NCBI GenBank assembly: GCA_965222645.1
Contig: OZ244968.1
Span: 3,472,001-3,536,000, forward strand
DNA from: JABDMH01 sp965222645
GTDB taxonomy: Bacteria > Bacteroidota > Bacteroidia > Chitinophagales > Saprospiraceae
Direction of reading: 5' to 3'
DNA: 64,000 nucleotides
A model generated the notes under the pieces. The model was given only the letters and a program-made list of their open reading frames with translations, was not told where the DNA came from and ran no database searches. Shown piece after piece: positions 35,431 through 44,246 of the stretch; position 1 is the first letter of the stretch; each line of letters starts with the position of its first letter. Both the position numbers and the translations under genes were made by a program.

Positions 35431-38400
35431 TTAGTCCCTAATAAGTGTGAGATCGCTATCAAACCTGAAAGTGCGATCGTCCAGCAAAAGTGTGAGCATG
35501 TAGAAGTAGACCCCTTCAGGTAGATGACCTTGACTGATCTCACCTTGCCAGTCATTTTCATAAGCTCGATCCTGGTAGATCAGATTCCCATCCTGGTTAA
35601 AGATTTCTAATCGAGCCCCCTGAAATCTTTCTATGCCTTCAAAAACCAACTTGTCGTTTTTTCCATCGTTATTGGGACTGATAATGTTTGTCAACGGCGG
35701 AATGACCTGACTCAGGGGGACTACCGTTATGTCGATTTGATCCTCCCACAAGCATCCGTTTCTATCCGTATAGGATACATTGACAATTCCGGATCGCTCC
35801 GGCCGAAGTGTGGGACGTTCACAGTCTACACAATCGAGTAAATGGCTTGTCGATGTCCATTGGAATTCAGTGCCGCCATCGACACTTAGTTGAAGTGGTG
35901 AGCCTTCAATGATCTGCGTATCTTGGACTACTGCAAGGTTGTTTTCATACAACCTTACCGTAAAGTCTAGGGTGTCGAAAAAGCATTCGTTTCGGCCCAC
36001 CACCGTATATGTCCGATCTTCTTCAGGTGTCACTATAGGATCTGACACCGTGGTCGCGTTAAAAGTGGGATCGTCAGATGTCCACGAGTACTCATCAGCA
36101 CCCTGCACCGCAAGTTGTACCTCATGTCCCTGGCAGATCTGCAGATTTGTTTGAGATGATTGCAATGCGACGGGTTCGATGATGCTTACATTAACGGGCA
36201 ACTCCACCGAGCAGAAATGTTTGTTAGTTACCTCAAGTGAATACAACCCGGAGTTGGCAAACGCGACTTCTGGACCCGATGCCTGATTGCTCCAATAGTA
36301 CGTATAGTCCGGATCAACATTTTTCAGTACATAAGTATCTCCCTGGCACAGTGAGATGTCGGTATCTAATTGTACAACGGGATTTGGCCGACTTTCCACC
36401 GAGGTTCTGGCTGAGAGCGTGCATTGTGGATGGTAAATCACAGTGGCCTCATAGATTCCGGGATTCCGGGCTTCTAATGTCGCGGCAGTAACAGGCATTT
36501 TGTTTTCATTAAATGTCCAGTGAACATCCTGATCAGAAAGGAGACCTGTATTAAGGATCGCCAAAGCACCGTCGCAGATAGGACTCTGATCGGGCAAAAG
36601 AGGAGCTTTATACTGGTCATCGTACCCCACTACAACATTGATAGTGTCAAGGCAATCACTTGCGTCTTTTAGAATAGCCAGATATGTTCCTGTATCCACA
36701 TTGGCATAAGATCCAGAAACATCGAATCCTTGACCAAGGGAAAACTGATAGGGAGTTTGCCCACCTCTGCCGGTGAGTTCTATTCTGCCATTTTCTTTAT
36801 CACAAGAAGCCGGGTTTGTCTCATACTCCAATGTAGGAGCAATAGATTCCTTGATCTCAATAATGGATTGATCTGTGCAAGACATGGAATCAGCGACTAC
36901 CACCTCATATTTGCCGGGAGATAGATCCTCCAATATTGTCTTCTGAATTGTCTGTTGGTCATTGATCATATACCGATATGGTTCGGTGCCTCCTTGCGCT
37001 CTGAGATGAATTTGACCATTCGATCGTCCACATCGTGTGTTGAAGCTCTGAAGGGATAAAACCAAAGGAGTGGATTCAGAAATATGCACAATCTGCTCGA
37101 TTTTACACTGGTTTTCATCTTGTACCGCAACGGTATATGTTCCGCCTTTTAGATCGGCAAAGACATTAGCGGTCGAAAATTCACCATCATTGATTTTAAA
37201 AATTTTAGACCCTGCTCCACCTGAAGCCTCAAGCGCAATACGCCCGTTTTGCAATCCGCAGGAGGTCATCGTCGCATCGACTTGTAGCGCCAAAGAATCG
37301 GAAGTCGCTACAGATGCTTCCAGGATCACTTCGCAACCCGCAGTATCGGCTACAGTTGCAACGTAGTTGCCTGCAGCGAGATTTGCAAAGGTTGGACTAT
37401 CGCTGATTTCCTGGCCCAGAATATATGATACAACACCACTACCTCCGCTGGCATTGATAAATATTGATCCATTTTGTTTTCCACATTCTGTATTGACGAT
37501 TTCCAAAGATGCTTCTATGGGTTGGCTGCTATTTACGGAGACCTCGATTTGTTCTGTGCAGCCATTGTCATCTGTGACCGTGGCTTGGTGGGATCCCGGG
37601 GAGAGTTGTTCAAACAGTCCGGATGTTGAAGTGGTGGTTCCAACCGTGAAATTGAGTGGTTCCACCGCATTTTCTGCTGTCAACTGAATAGTACCATTCT
37701 CCTGACCGCATGATGTATGCTGTATTGCAGCACTGAGAACAGGAGATTGTTCGGTAAAGACCGTTAGCTCTTTTGAAGTGCTGCATCCAGCGTTATCTGT
37801 GACAATAGCTGTGTAGTCCCCTGCTGCAAGTCCCGTAAAGATTGGATTAGATTTTGTGGTGCTGCCTACTCGATAAGAATAGGGCGCAAGGCCTCCACTT
37901 CCTTCCAGCTCGATCACACCATCATCTCCGTGGCACGATGTATTTGTAACAATAATTCCCAGAGCTGGAGCCTGACTGGTCATAGCGACTGAGGCAGTCA
38001 TTTGTCTTTCACAGGATATACCATTATTTACCACTACGGTATAGGTGCCCAGGGCAAGCCCGGTAAATGTATTGCTGGATTGTGGACCATCTCCAATATC
38101 GTATGTAACATTACCGCTGGAGCCTTCGATTTGCACCGTAAGCTTCCCATTGTCATTTCCACAGGTAGCGTTTGTTATTTCAATATCGGTTATGACGAGA
38201 TTACAACCGTTGCTCCCACCGCTGCATGAGCTCAAACAACTTGCAGCATTTACTCTTGCCCTAATTACATCGCCTGGTTCCGGGCCAAAACCCAAATTAA
38301 AATCAATGCCGTTCTCCAAGTGACAATAACTCATTATGGTGCCTTTGCTTGGAACACCTGGGTCCTCACAGGTCCCACAGCCAACAGTCACATTTGATGG

Positions 38401-39540
38401 TGCGCACCCATCAATTGCTGTACAGTTGTCAGGTCCCCAAATGCAATCCTGAGTATGATAGGCACCGAGATTATGGCCAAGCTCATGAGTCACGACATTT
38501 ACAGACCAGCTGTATGTAGGGAAATTGGAATAGGAACTAAATAGGTCACAGTAACCTACGTTGTGAGTATTACTGCAAATCACATTGATGTAAGCCCGAC
38601 CTCCGTTGCCATTGCCTGTCATATCAATCAACTGTCCGACATCACCATTGAAATGCGGACGCTCATCCATAAAAGATGATAGTGCATCAGGAGAAGATCC
38701 ATGATCATAAGGATCTGGATTGGTCCAAATGAACAACTCTGAAATACGTACCGTCAAATTTTCATTGGCATATATTGTTGCAACTTGATTAAAGATGCCA
38801 CCAATGAAATTAATCACTTGATTATTTCCTCCCTTATTTTGGTAAACATTGTAGGTGGCTTCCATGTACACATCCACACATTTGCCCTCCTCAGATCTTG
38901 ATGTTTTTTTCTCTACCGCCTCAAATTCTTGTCCGGGAGGAAGCAACGCACTGCACGAAAAATCCTGGTCTTGTATGAGGTCATCCTCGCGATAGATCAC
39001 GTGATCCTCTCCATATTCGGGCCATTTCCCAATGACGATGTCACCATAACTTGATGTGGAAATCATTCCCAATACTTCACCTTCATAAATGCTGATGGCA
39101 GCTATCGACTGATTGTCCCCCTTAATTGTCCCCCTGTAATGCAGGCCGGGTGAAGGGTGGATTTCAGCCCCGTCAGATGTGCGCACCTTAAAATGCTCAG
39201 CCACAGGAGATTCTGCAAAGAGATCCAGTACCAAATCGGACCCCTCAAAGGGAATCGTAAGTTCTAATAAAGGACTGTCCTTTTCTCGCAACAGATCTAC
39301 ACTGGGCCTATCTACTCTGAGAAAAGCAGTGTTCCTGGCGAGAGATTTCGATCTACTCGTTGGGTTGATGTGTTGAAGAGGTTTGAAGATCGACGCACGA
39401 AAGGTATTGTTAGACCGCTGGGTCTTTTTACCTTTTAAAGCCCTTGATATCAGATTGGGCTCCTTGTTTTGAGCATTAGTCGACTCACACCACACTAAAA
39501 CACATAATGCCGTACCAATTAGACATACGTATCTAGTCAT
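35431..39540 (-). CDS. Secreted reprolysin-like metalloprotease with seven SprB-type repeats and a type B sorting domain
   Basis: 1369 residues with signal peptide (MTRYVCLIGTALCVLVW). A propeptide-like region (residues 40-220) leads to a metzincin domain with HELGHNLGAYH (HExxHxxGxxH, about 352-362) and the Met-turn IMSYCH. About residues 445-980 hold seven tandem 75-residue SprB-type repeats, each beginning near a T/S-x-C motif and containing G-x-Y-x-x-x-V (for example FTGLALGTYTVVV, FANLAAGNYVATVA). Four Ig-like domains follow and the protein ends with a CHU_C/type B domain (ISPNNDGKNDKLVFEGIERF, GVYFYML). It is probably a T9SS-exported adhesin-protease; the adjacent porP/sprF-like gene fits. 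Confidence 0.92.
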   Translation of the reverse strand: MTRYVCLIGTALCVLVWCESTNAQNKEPNLISRALKGKKTQRSNNTFRASIFKPLQHINPTSRSKSLARNTAFLRVDRPSVDLLREKDSPLLELTIPFEGSDLVLDLFAESPVAEHFKVRTSDGAEIHPSPGLHYRGTIKGDNQSIAAISIYEGEVLGMISTSSYGDIVIGKWPEYGEDHVIYREDDLIQDQDFSCSALLPPGQEFEAVEKKTSRSEEGKCVDVYMEATYNVYQNKGGNNQVINFIGGIFNQVATIYANENLTVRISELFIWTNPDPYDHGSSPDALSSFMDERPHFNGDVGQLIDMTGNGNGGRAYINVICSNTHNVGYCDLFSSYSNFPTYSWSVNVVTHELGHNLGAYHTQDCIWGPDNCTAIDGCAPSNVTVGCGTCEDPGVPSKGTIMSYCHLENGIDFNLGFGPEPGDVIRARVNAASCLSSCSGGSNGCNLVITDIEITNATCGNDNGKLTVQIEGSSGNVTYDIGDGPQSSNTFTGLALGTYTVVVNNGISCERQMTASVAMTSQAPALGIIVTNTSCHGDDGVIELEGSGGLAPYSYRVGSTTKSNPIFTGLAAGDYTAIVTDNAGCSTSKELTVFTEQSPVLSAAIQHTSCGQENGTIQLTAENAVEPLNFTVGTTTSTSGLFEQLSPGSHQATVTDDNGCTEQIEVSVNSSQPIEASLEIVNTECGKQNGSIFINASGGSGVVSYILGQEISDSPTFANLAAGNYVATVADTAGCEVILEASVATSDSLALQVDATMTSCGLQNGRIALEASGGAGSKIFKINDGEFSTANVFADLKGGTYTVAVQDENQCKIEQIVHISESTPLVLSLQSFNTRCGRSNGQIHLRAQGGTEPYRYMINDQQTIQKTILEDLSPGKYEVVVADSMSCTDQSIIEIKESIAPTLEYETNPASCDKENGRIELTGRGGQTPYQFSLGQGFDVSGSYANVDTGTYLAILKDASDCLDTINVVVGYDDQYKAPLLPDQSPICDGALAILNTGLLSDQDVHWTFNENKMPVTAATLEARNPGIYEATVIYHPQCTLSARTSVESRPNPVVQLDTDISLCQGDTYVLKNVDPDYTYYWSNQASGPEVAFANSGLYSLEVTNKHFCSVELPVNVSIIEPVALQSSQTNLQICQGHEVQLAVQGADEYSWTSDDPTFNATTVSDPIVTPEEDRTYTVVGRNECFFDTLDFTVRLYENNLAVVQDTQIIEGSPLQLSVDGGTEFQWTSTSHLLDCVDCERPTLRPERSGIVNVSYTDRNGCLWEDQIDITVVPLSQVIPPLTNIISPNNDGKNDKLVFEGIERFQGARLEIFNQDGNLIYQDRAYENDWQGEISQGHLPEGVYFYMLTLLLDDRTFRFDSDLTLIRD
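36605..38205 (-). repeat. Seven SprB-type protein repeats encoded in the metalloprotease gene
   Basis: On the minus strand this stretch encodes seven tandem modules of about 75 residues, with shared pattern T-x-C-x3-N-G-x-I near the start, a central F-x-x-L-x-x-G-x-Y-x-x-x-V and a late T-x-x-C. The copies differ in sequence, so they are old repeats rather than recent duplications. Confidence 0.85.
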
Positions 39541-39695
39541 TGTAAGGATGTTTACCTACAGGGTAATTTTTTGGTTACTAAACTATCAGAGTGCTAATCG
39601 TAAGAGTATAGACTAGGTGACGGTTTTATTTAAACGCATGACAAAGAAACCTTATTTTTCGGAATCTAAAAAAACATATTACAATTTTTTTTAAT

Positions 39696-40217
39696 TTATT
39701 CTGCAGTGAATTTCACCTCAATATTCGCTTCAATGAATGAAGGCGGTGGTGATCTGAAGCGCAATGCCACTTTAAAATTGATCTCTGCTACGTCCAGCAC
39801 ATCAGCCACATCGTGATCAAATGGTAATATGTTTACATTCTTGCCCGCGTTTGTGGGAACAAAATCGGTAAGGAAGACATCTGTGTCATCATCCGGATCA
39901 TCTCCAGTGTATACAGAAATGCCTATTTCTTCTATAAAAGTGAAGTCCACCTCCTGAAAAATCGAGGAGAAAACTGCTGAACCGGGTTTGATCACGAGAG
40001 CACGATTATCATCAATGTTATGCTGTCTTCTCAGGTTGGATAGATTTGTTGGGACATCTCTTATGGTAAAGAAGTGCCTCTCGAAAGGATTAAGTCCGGC
40101 AGGAACTTCAAAGTTTAAGCGGATTGGTAGCTCAAAGAGGATGGGTTGCCGCTCTCTACAGGAGTTACTCACCAGCACGATGAGCAAAACGGACATCAAG
40201 AATTGAGATCCACGCAT
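39696..40217 (-). CDS. Small lipoprotein of unknown function
   Basis: 173 residues. The N-terminus ends in the lipobox VSNSC (Cys near 20), followed by RERQPILFELPIRLNFEVPA. The rest is beta-rich and acidic (ISVYTGDDPDDDTDVFLTDF). No family recognised. It sits on the minus strand between recA (plus) and the metalloprotease unit, with 155 bases before the latter's start; it could be co-transcribed with it but has no obvious link. Confidence 0.7.
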   Translation of the reverse strand: MRGSQFLMSVLLIVLVSNSCRERQPILFELPIRLNFEVPAGLNPFERHFFTIRDVPTNLSNLRRQHNIDDNRALVIKPGSAVFSSIFQEVDFTFIEEIGISVYTGDDPDDDTDVFLTDFVPTNAGKNVNILPFDHDVADVLDVAEINFKVALRFRSPPPSFIEANIEVKFTAE

Positions 40218-40380
40218 AATCTATTAAACGGGAAGAGTGATTATAATTATATGATAGTAGATTAAAAATGAAAATGCCGAATGTTTAGTCCGGTTTTTAG
40301 GTGAATTGCCTTTTGGCATATGATGTGAAAGGCATGGCAGAATAGGGATACAGAATCGCTCACATTTGCGCAAGGCATTC

Positions 40381-40397
40381 GAAAGAGGATCTCTTTC
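40381..40397. promoter_or_regulatory. 17-base inverted repeat upstream of recA (candidate operator)
   Basis: GAAAGAGGATCTCTTTC: arms GAAAGAG and CTCTTTC around GAT. It lies 54 bases before the recA -7 box. A second palindrome GGGGATCCCC at 40410-40419 stands closer. No standard LexA box is recognised, so the regulator is unknown. Confidence 0.4.
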
Positions 40398-40409
40398 CTG
40401 TCCCTGAGA

Positions 40410-40419
40410 GGGGATCCCC
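40410..40419. promoter_or_regulatory. 10-base palindrome upstream of recA
   Basis: GGGGATCCCC is self-complementary and lies 32 bases upstream of the -7 box at 40451, that is near the usual -33 to -40 region. It may act with the 17-base repeat 13 bases upstream. Confidence 0.3.
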
Positions 40420-40450
40420 ATATTGCAAACTTTCCTATATTTATTAGTTC

Positions 40451-40458
40451 TATATTTG
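40451..40458 (+). promoter_or_regulatory. Candidate -7 promoter box for recA
   Basis: TATATTTG, an exact TAnnTTTG match, is 23 bases before the recA start. Confidence 0.5.
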
Positions 40459-40481
40459 TCATTCTTAACCCATCACAAATC

Positions 40482-41531
40482 ATGAGTAAAGAACATACCG
40501 AAAAGCTTAAGGCTTTAAAGCTTACTGTAGATCGCCTGGAGAAGACCTATGGAAAGGGATCCATCATGCGTCTCGGAGATCAACAGGTCGTTGAGGCTGA
40601 GACAATATCCACTGGCTCTTTGGGGCTCGATGTAGCACTGGGTATTGGTGGCTTTCCGCAAGGCCGTGTAGTAGAAATTTATGGTCCTGAGTCATCAGGT
40701 AAGACCACATTGGCCATTCACGCCATTGCCGAATGTCAGCGCAAGGGCGGTATTGCTGCGTTTATCGATGCCGAGCATGCCTTTGACCGGTTTTATGCTG
40801 AGGCCCTTGGAGTAGACACAGAGAATCTATTGATCTCACAACCCGACAACGGGGAGCAAGCTTTGGAAATCACCGAAAATCTCATCCGCTCTGGTGCCAT
40901 TGATATCATTGTAATTGATTCGGTAGCAGCACTTGTACCCAGAGCAGAAATCGAGGGAGAGATGGGAGACTCAAAGATGGGACTGCAAGCCCGGTTGATG
41001 TCACAGGCGATGCGGAAGCTCACTGGCACCATTGGTCGCACGGGTTGTTGTTGTATATTCATCAACCAGCTTCGGGAAAAGATAGGTGTGATGTTTGGTA
41101 ACCCGGAGACAACTACCGGAGGAAATGCTTTGAAATTTTATGCTTCTATGAGGCTCGATATAAGGCGTAGTGGTTCGGCCATCAAAGATCGTGAAGGCAA
41201 TGTAGTGGGCAATACGGTAAAAGTAAAGGTAGTCAAGAACAAACTGGCACCACCGTTTAGAATTGCCATTTTCGATATAATGTACGGTCAGGGAATCAGT
41301 AAATCGGGAGAAATTGTCGACCTGGGGGCAGATTTGGAAGTGATTAAAAAGAGTGGAAGCTGGTTTAGTTATGAGGGCACAAAAATTGCCCAGGGTCGTG
41401 AAGCGGCAAAACAGTTTATGAATGACAACCCGGAGGTTGCTGCAGAGATAGAAAGAAAGATTAAAGCAAAAATCACCGGAGAGGTCGCCGAGCCAGAAGT
41501 ACTAAAAGAAGAGGTCGCTGAGCAAGGATAA
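40482..41531 (+). CDS. recA: Recombinase RecA
   Basis: 349 residues, usual length. Filament-forming ATPase for homologous recombination. Motifs: YGKGSIMRLGD at 20-30, Walker A GPESSGKTTLAIHA near 66, MGLQARLMSQAMRKLTGTIG, INQLREKIGVMFGNPETTTGG (loop 2 region) and the C-terminal acidic tail EVAEPEVLKEEVAEQG. Palindromes upstream suggest damage control. It is plus-strand and divergent from the small lipoprotein gene; gldD follows convergently. Confidence 0.98.
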   Translation: MSKEHTEKLKALKLTVDRLEKTYGKGSIMRLGDQQVVEAETISTGSLGLDVALGIGGFPQGRVVEIYGPESSGKTTLAIHAIAECQRKGGIAAFIDAEHAFDRFYAEALGVDTENLLISQPDNGEQALEITENLIRSGAIDIIVIDSVAALVPRAEIEGEMGDSKMGLQARLMSQAMRKLTGTIGRTGCCCIFINQLREKIGVMFGNPETTTGGNALKFYASMRLDIRRSGSAIKDREGNVVGNTVKVKVVKNKLAPPFRIAIFDIMYGQGISKSGEIVDLGADLEVIKKSGSWFSYEGTKIAQGREAAKQFMNDNPEVAAEIERKIKAKITGEVAEPEVLKEEVAEQG

Positions 41532-41591
41532 GGACATTTCATCTCACAATCACCCCTGAGGATCCGGATTATTATTTCTTATTTGATAATT

Positions 41592-42206
41592 CTAAAATCT
41601 TTCGTTCCAGGCAAAAGTGTTTATCATGTGAGTAATGTCATTCTTTACAAATTCGTAAAGGGGCGCTAAGGAATCCGGTCTGACCTGAGTATTAAAGTAT
41701 AGTGCACCGCGCAGGAAATGGCGGGTACTGTCAGTGAGATAGAACTGAAATGGTGTGGCTACAGGTCCTTCCAAATTAAAGATGAAACCATAGACATGAT
41801 TGGGTTTTTCAAGCCGCATCTCATCGATGTAAGTAGCTTTTCTGTTGTGCTCCATGGCGAGTTTATGGGCATCGTTGTTGAGCTTTGAAAAAGGGTTTTC
41901 ATCAGAAATGGGATAGTAACTACAGTGAATTCTGCAATTAAACATCGGATAATATAAATTGAACCAGCATGGATCATTAGGTTTTTCGTCGAAAAATAAG
42001 GTGTCCTGTTCGACCTCAGTATATGCCGGCCGCTCAAAGGTAAATTGACAGAAATCTTCATTGAAAGCGACAAATTCCGGTTCCGGAAAATCAATTTTTG
42101 GGAATGCCCTGGGTTTTGGAGCCAGCACAGGCCCATCCTGACAGGAAATAATGATGCCTGCAAAAATGATTAGCAGAAACAAAACGAGATTACGATCTTT
42201 TGACAT
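41592..42206 (-). CDS. gldD: Gliding motility lipoprotein GldD
   Basis: 204 residues. Lipobox near residue 22 (IFAGIIISCQD). The GldD pattern is clear: PKPRAFPKIDFPEPEF, CQFTFERPAY, CWFNLYYPMFNCRIHCSYYP and YGFIFNLEGPVATPFQFYLT. It is a lipoprotein needed for gliding and T9SS-related functions in Flavobacterium; its mechanism is not known. Overlaps gldE by 17 bases. The order mutY-ssb-gldE-gldD is the same as in Flavobacterium johnsoniae. Confidence 0.93.
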   Translation of the reverse strand: MSKDRNLVLFLLIIFAGIIISCQDGPVLAPKPRAFPKIDFPEPEFVAFNEDFCQFTFERPAYTEVEQDTLFFDEKPNDPCWFNLYYPMFNCRIHCSYYPISDENPFSKLNNDAHKLAMEHNRKATYIDEMRLEKPNHVYGFIFNLEGPVATPFQFYLTDSTRHFLRGALYFNTQVRPDSLAPLYEFVKNDITHMINTFAWNERF

Positions 42207-43605
42207 TGGGAATGGTTACTTGTACTTTTTCGATTCGCTTGGTACTTACAGCTACGATTCTAAAACGGTAATCACCAAATTTAACTTCCAAATTCTTTCT
42301 CGGGATTCTACCGAGAAGTTCTAACAACAATCCGGCTAGACTATCTGAGCCACCTTTTACATCTTCAAAGGTATCCGTGCTTATTCCCAGCACCCTGCAC
42401 ATGTCATTGAGTAAGGTCTTTCCCTCAAAAATAAAATTGAAATCGTCCAGCTTTTCGTATTCCAATTCGACATCATCATCAAACTCATCCCGGATATCTC
42501 CAATGACCTCCTCCATTATATCCTCCAGGGTCACAAGCCCGCCACTACCCCCAAACTCATCGACTACAATGGCCATATGTGTTCGTTCTTGCTGAAACTC
42601 AGTCAGAAGGTCATTTATCTTTTTTGCCTCCGGCACAAATTTTACATCAGGTCTGATCAATTTCTGCCATGAGAATTTGGCGCTTTCGTTGAGATGTACA
42701 AGCAGGTCTTTTACGTAGAGAATTCCCTTTATTTTGTCAAAGTCCTCATCGTAGACAGGAATTCTTGAGTAACCGCATTCCTTTACAGTTTTCAGCACCT
42801 CAGCATATGTACTGCTGATATCAATGGCCACAACATCTGTGCGCGGTCGCATCACCTGCTTGACAGTCACATCACCAAATTTTACAATGCTTTTTAAGAT
42901 GTCGATTTCTTTTTCGGAGTTCAGCTCATGACTTACGGTTAGCTCTATGGCTTTATCTAGGTCATCTTTACGGTTTTTAGCATAGCTACTGTCTTGAGCT
43001 AAACGAGTTTCGAACCGGGTAGACCACTTGACCAGAACATTGGACAGCGGTGCAAAAAAAGTGCGCAACACCCGTAGTGGACCGCTCATGACTTTTGCCA
43101 TGCGCACGTTGTTAATGTTTGCGTATAGCTTTGGGGCTACCTCTCCAAACAATACCAGGAGAAAGGTTGCGCCAATCACAGTGATCGAAAACTCTATGGC
43201 ATATGCAAGAATTGTGGTCGAGAGTCGATCAAGCAGCGGAAGTTCTTGCAGACTGATGGCCCATCGATCAAAAGTGGCGACCTGGAAAACCTGTTTTACA
43301 ATAAAGTCAGACAGGATGACAATAGCGATGTTGACGAAATTGTTACTGATCAGGATGGTAGCGAGCAGTACCCGAGGTTGTTCTCTCAATTGCAGAATGC
43401 GTCTGCTAGAGGCACTGCCATCATTTGAAATGTCCTTAATGTCGGAGGGACTAAGTGAAAAGTAAGCCACTTCAGAACCCGATATAAGGGCGGAACAACC
43501 CAACAGGATAAGAATCAAGATCACACTTACCATTAGACCGACTGGTATCTGCACTAGCATAATGGGCGTGCAAAAGAAAAGTAGACTTAGAAAGCTACTA
43601 TCCAA
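42190..43605 (-). CDS. gldE: Gliding motility-associated protein GldE (DUF21/CBS/CorC-HlyC)
   Basis: 471 residues. N-terminal DUF21 membrane helices (PVGLMVSVILILILLGCSAL, SGSEVAYFSLSPSDI), two CBS domains with VMRPRTDVVAID and IPVYDEDFDKIKGILYVKDL around 250-320, VVDEFGGSGGLVTLEDIMEE near 345, and a C-terminal CorC-HlyC domain (LAGLLLELLGRIP). The frame starts with TTG at 43605. Gld proteins support gliding and T9SS; GldE's exact role is unknown. Overlaps gldD by 17 bases; the gap to ssb is 146 bases. Confidence 0.93.
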   Translation of the reverse strand: MDSSFLSLLFFCTPIMLVQIPVGLMVSVILILILLGCSALISGSEVAYFSLSPSDIKDISNDGSASSRRILQLREQPRVLLATILISNNFVNIAIVILSDFIVKQVFQVATFDRWAISLQELPLLDRLSTTILAYAIEFSITVIGATFLLVLFGEVAPKLYANINNVRMAKVMSGPLRVLRTFFAPLSNVLVKWSTRFETRLAQDSSYAKNRKDDLDKAIELTVSHELNSEKEIDILKSIVKFGDVTVKQVMRPRTDVVAIDISSTYAEVLKTVKECGYSRIPVYDEDFDKIKGILYVKDLLVHLNESAKFSWQKLIRPDVKFVPEAKKINDLLTEFQQERTHMAIVVDEFGGSGGLVTLEDIMEEVIGDIRDEFDDDVELEYEKLDDFNFIFEGKTLLNDMCRVLGISTDTFEDVKGGSDSLAGLLLELLGRIPRKNLEVKFGDYRFRIVAVSTKRIEKVQVTIPNVKRS

Positions 43606-43751
43606 TATGGCTAAGAATTTTAGGTGATGTGATCGGCGATCTCGATCTGCGTCTAGTACAATACTTCAATAGTTCAGGTTCCAACGGACCTCGCTTAAAA
43701 TTTATCTCAATTTGAAAAAAGAATCAAAAAGATCAGAAATCTCACGACTCG

Positions 43752-44228
43752 TCAAAAGGGCAAATCGTCATCTTCTTTTTCCCCTGCCGCAGTAGTGACC
43801 TCAGGGGTATTGCCAGATTGTTCTGCTCTCAGTTCATAACTGCTTCCCTGTGGTGCGTCTGCCACGCCTGGGAAATTGCTGTTGCTTCCACTACCACCAC
43901 CCTCACGTCGATCCAGTGGTCGTAAAAATCTTGCCACTACCTCAGTAATATATCGATCATTGCCATCTTTATCCTGATACTTTCTATGGGTAAGCCTGCC
44001 CTCTACATACACGAGTGATCCCTTTTTCAGATCCCTCTCTGCCCTTTCGGCATGACCTCTCCACACTACGATATCATGCCACTCGGTCATAGTCTGCCAT
44101 TCACCACTTTTATCCCTATAGCTTTCGTTGGTTGCCATTGGAAATTTACCCACTGCAGTTCCATTTTCCAAATGCCTTATCTCTGGGTCTCTTCCCAAAT
44201 TGCCAATCAAAATCACCTTATTTACCAT
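43752..44228 (-). CDS. ssb: Single-stranded DNA-binding protein
   Basis: 158 residues. OB fold: MVNKVILIGNLGRDPEIRHL, VGKFPMATNESYRDK, WHDIVVWRGHAERAERDLKK, GSLVYVEGRLTHRKY. The C-terminal acidic tip EKEDDDLPF, which recruits partners, is intact. Binds ssDNA in replication and repair. Sits 18 bases after mutY. Confidence 0.96.
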   Translation of the reverse strand: MVNKVILIGNLGRDPEIRHLENGTAVGKFPMATNESYRDKSGEWQTMTEWHDIVVWRGHAERAERDLKKGSLVYVEGRLTHRKYQDKDGNDRYITEVVARFLRPLDRREGGGSGSNSNFPGVADAPQGSSYELRAEQSGNTPEVTTAAGEKEDDDLPF

Positions 44229-44246
44229 GCCGATATATTATATATT

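Noticed and set aside
40224..40421. 65-residue minus-strand frame before recA
   Set aside because: It covers palindromes and AT-rich promoter DNA, has no domain, and its composition looks non-coding.
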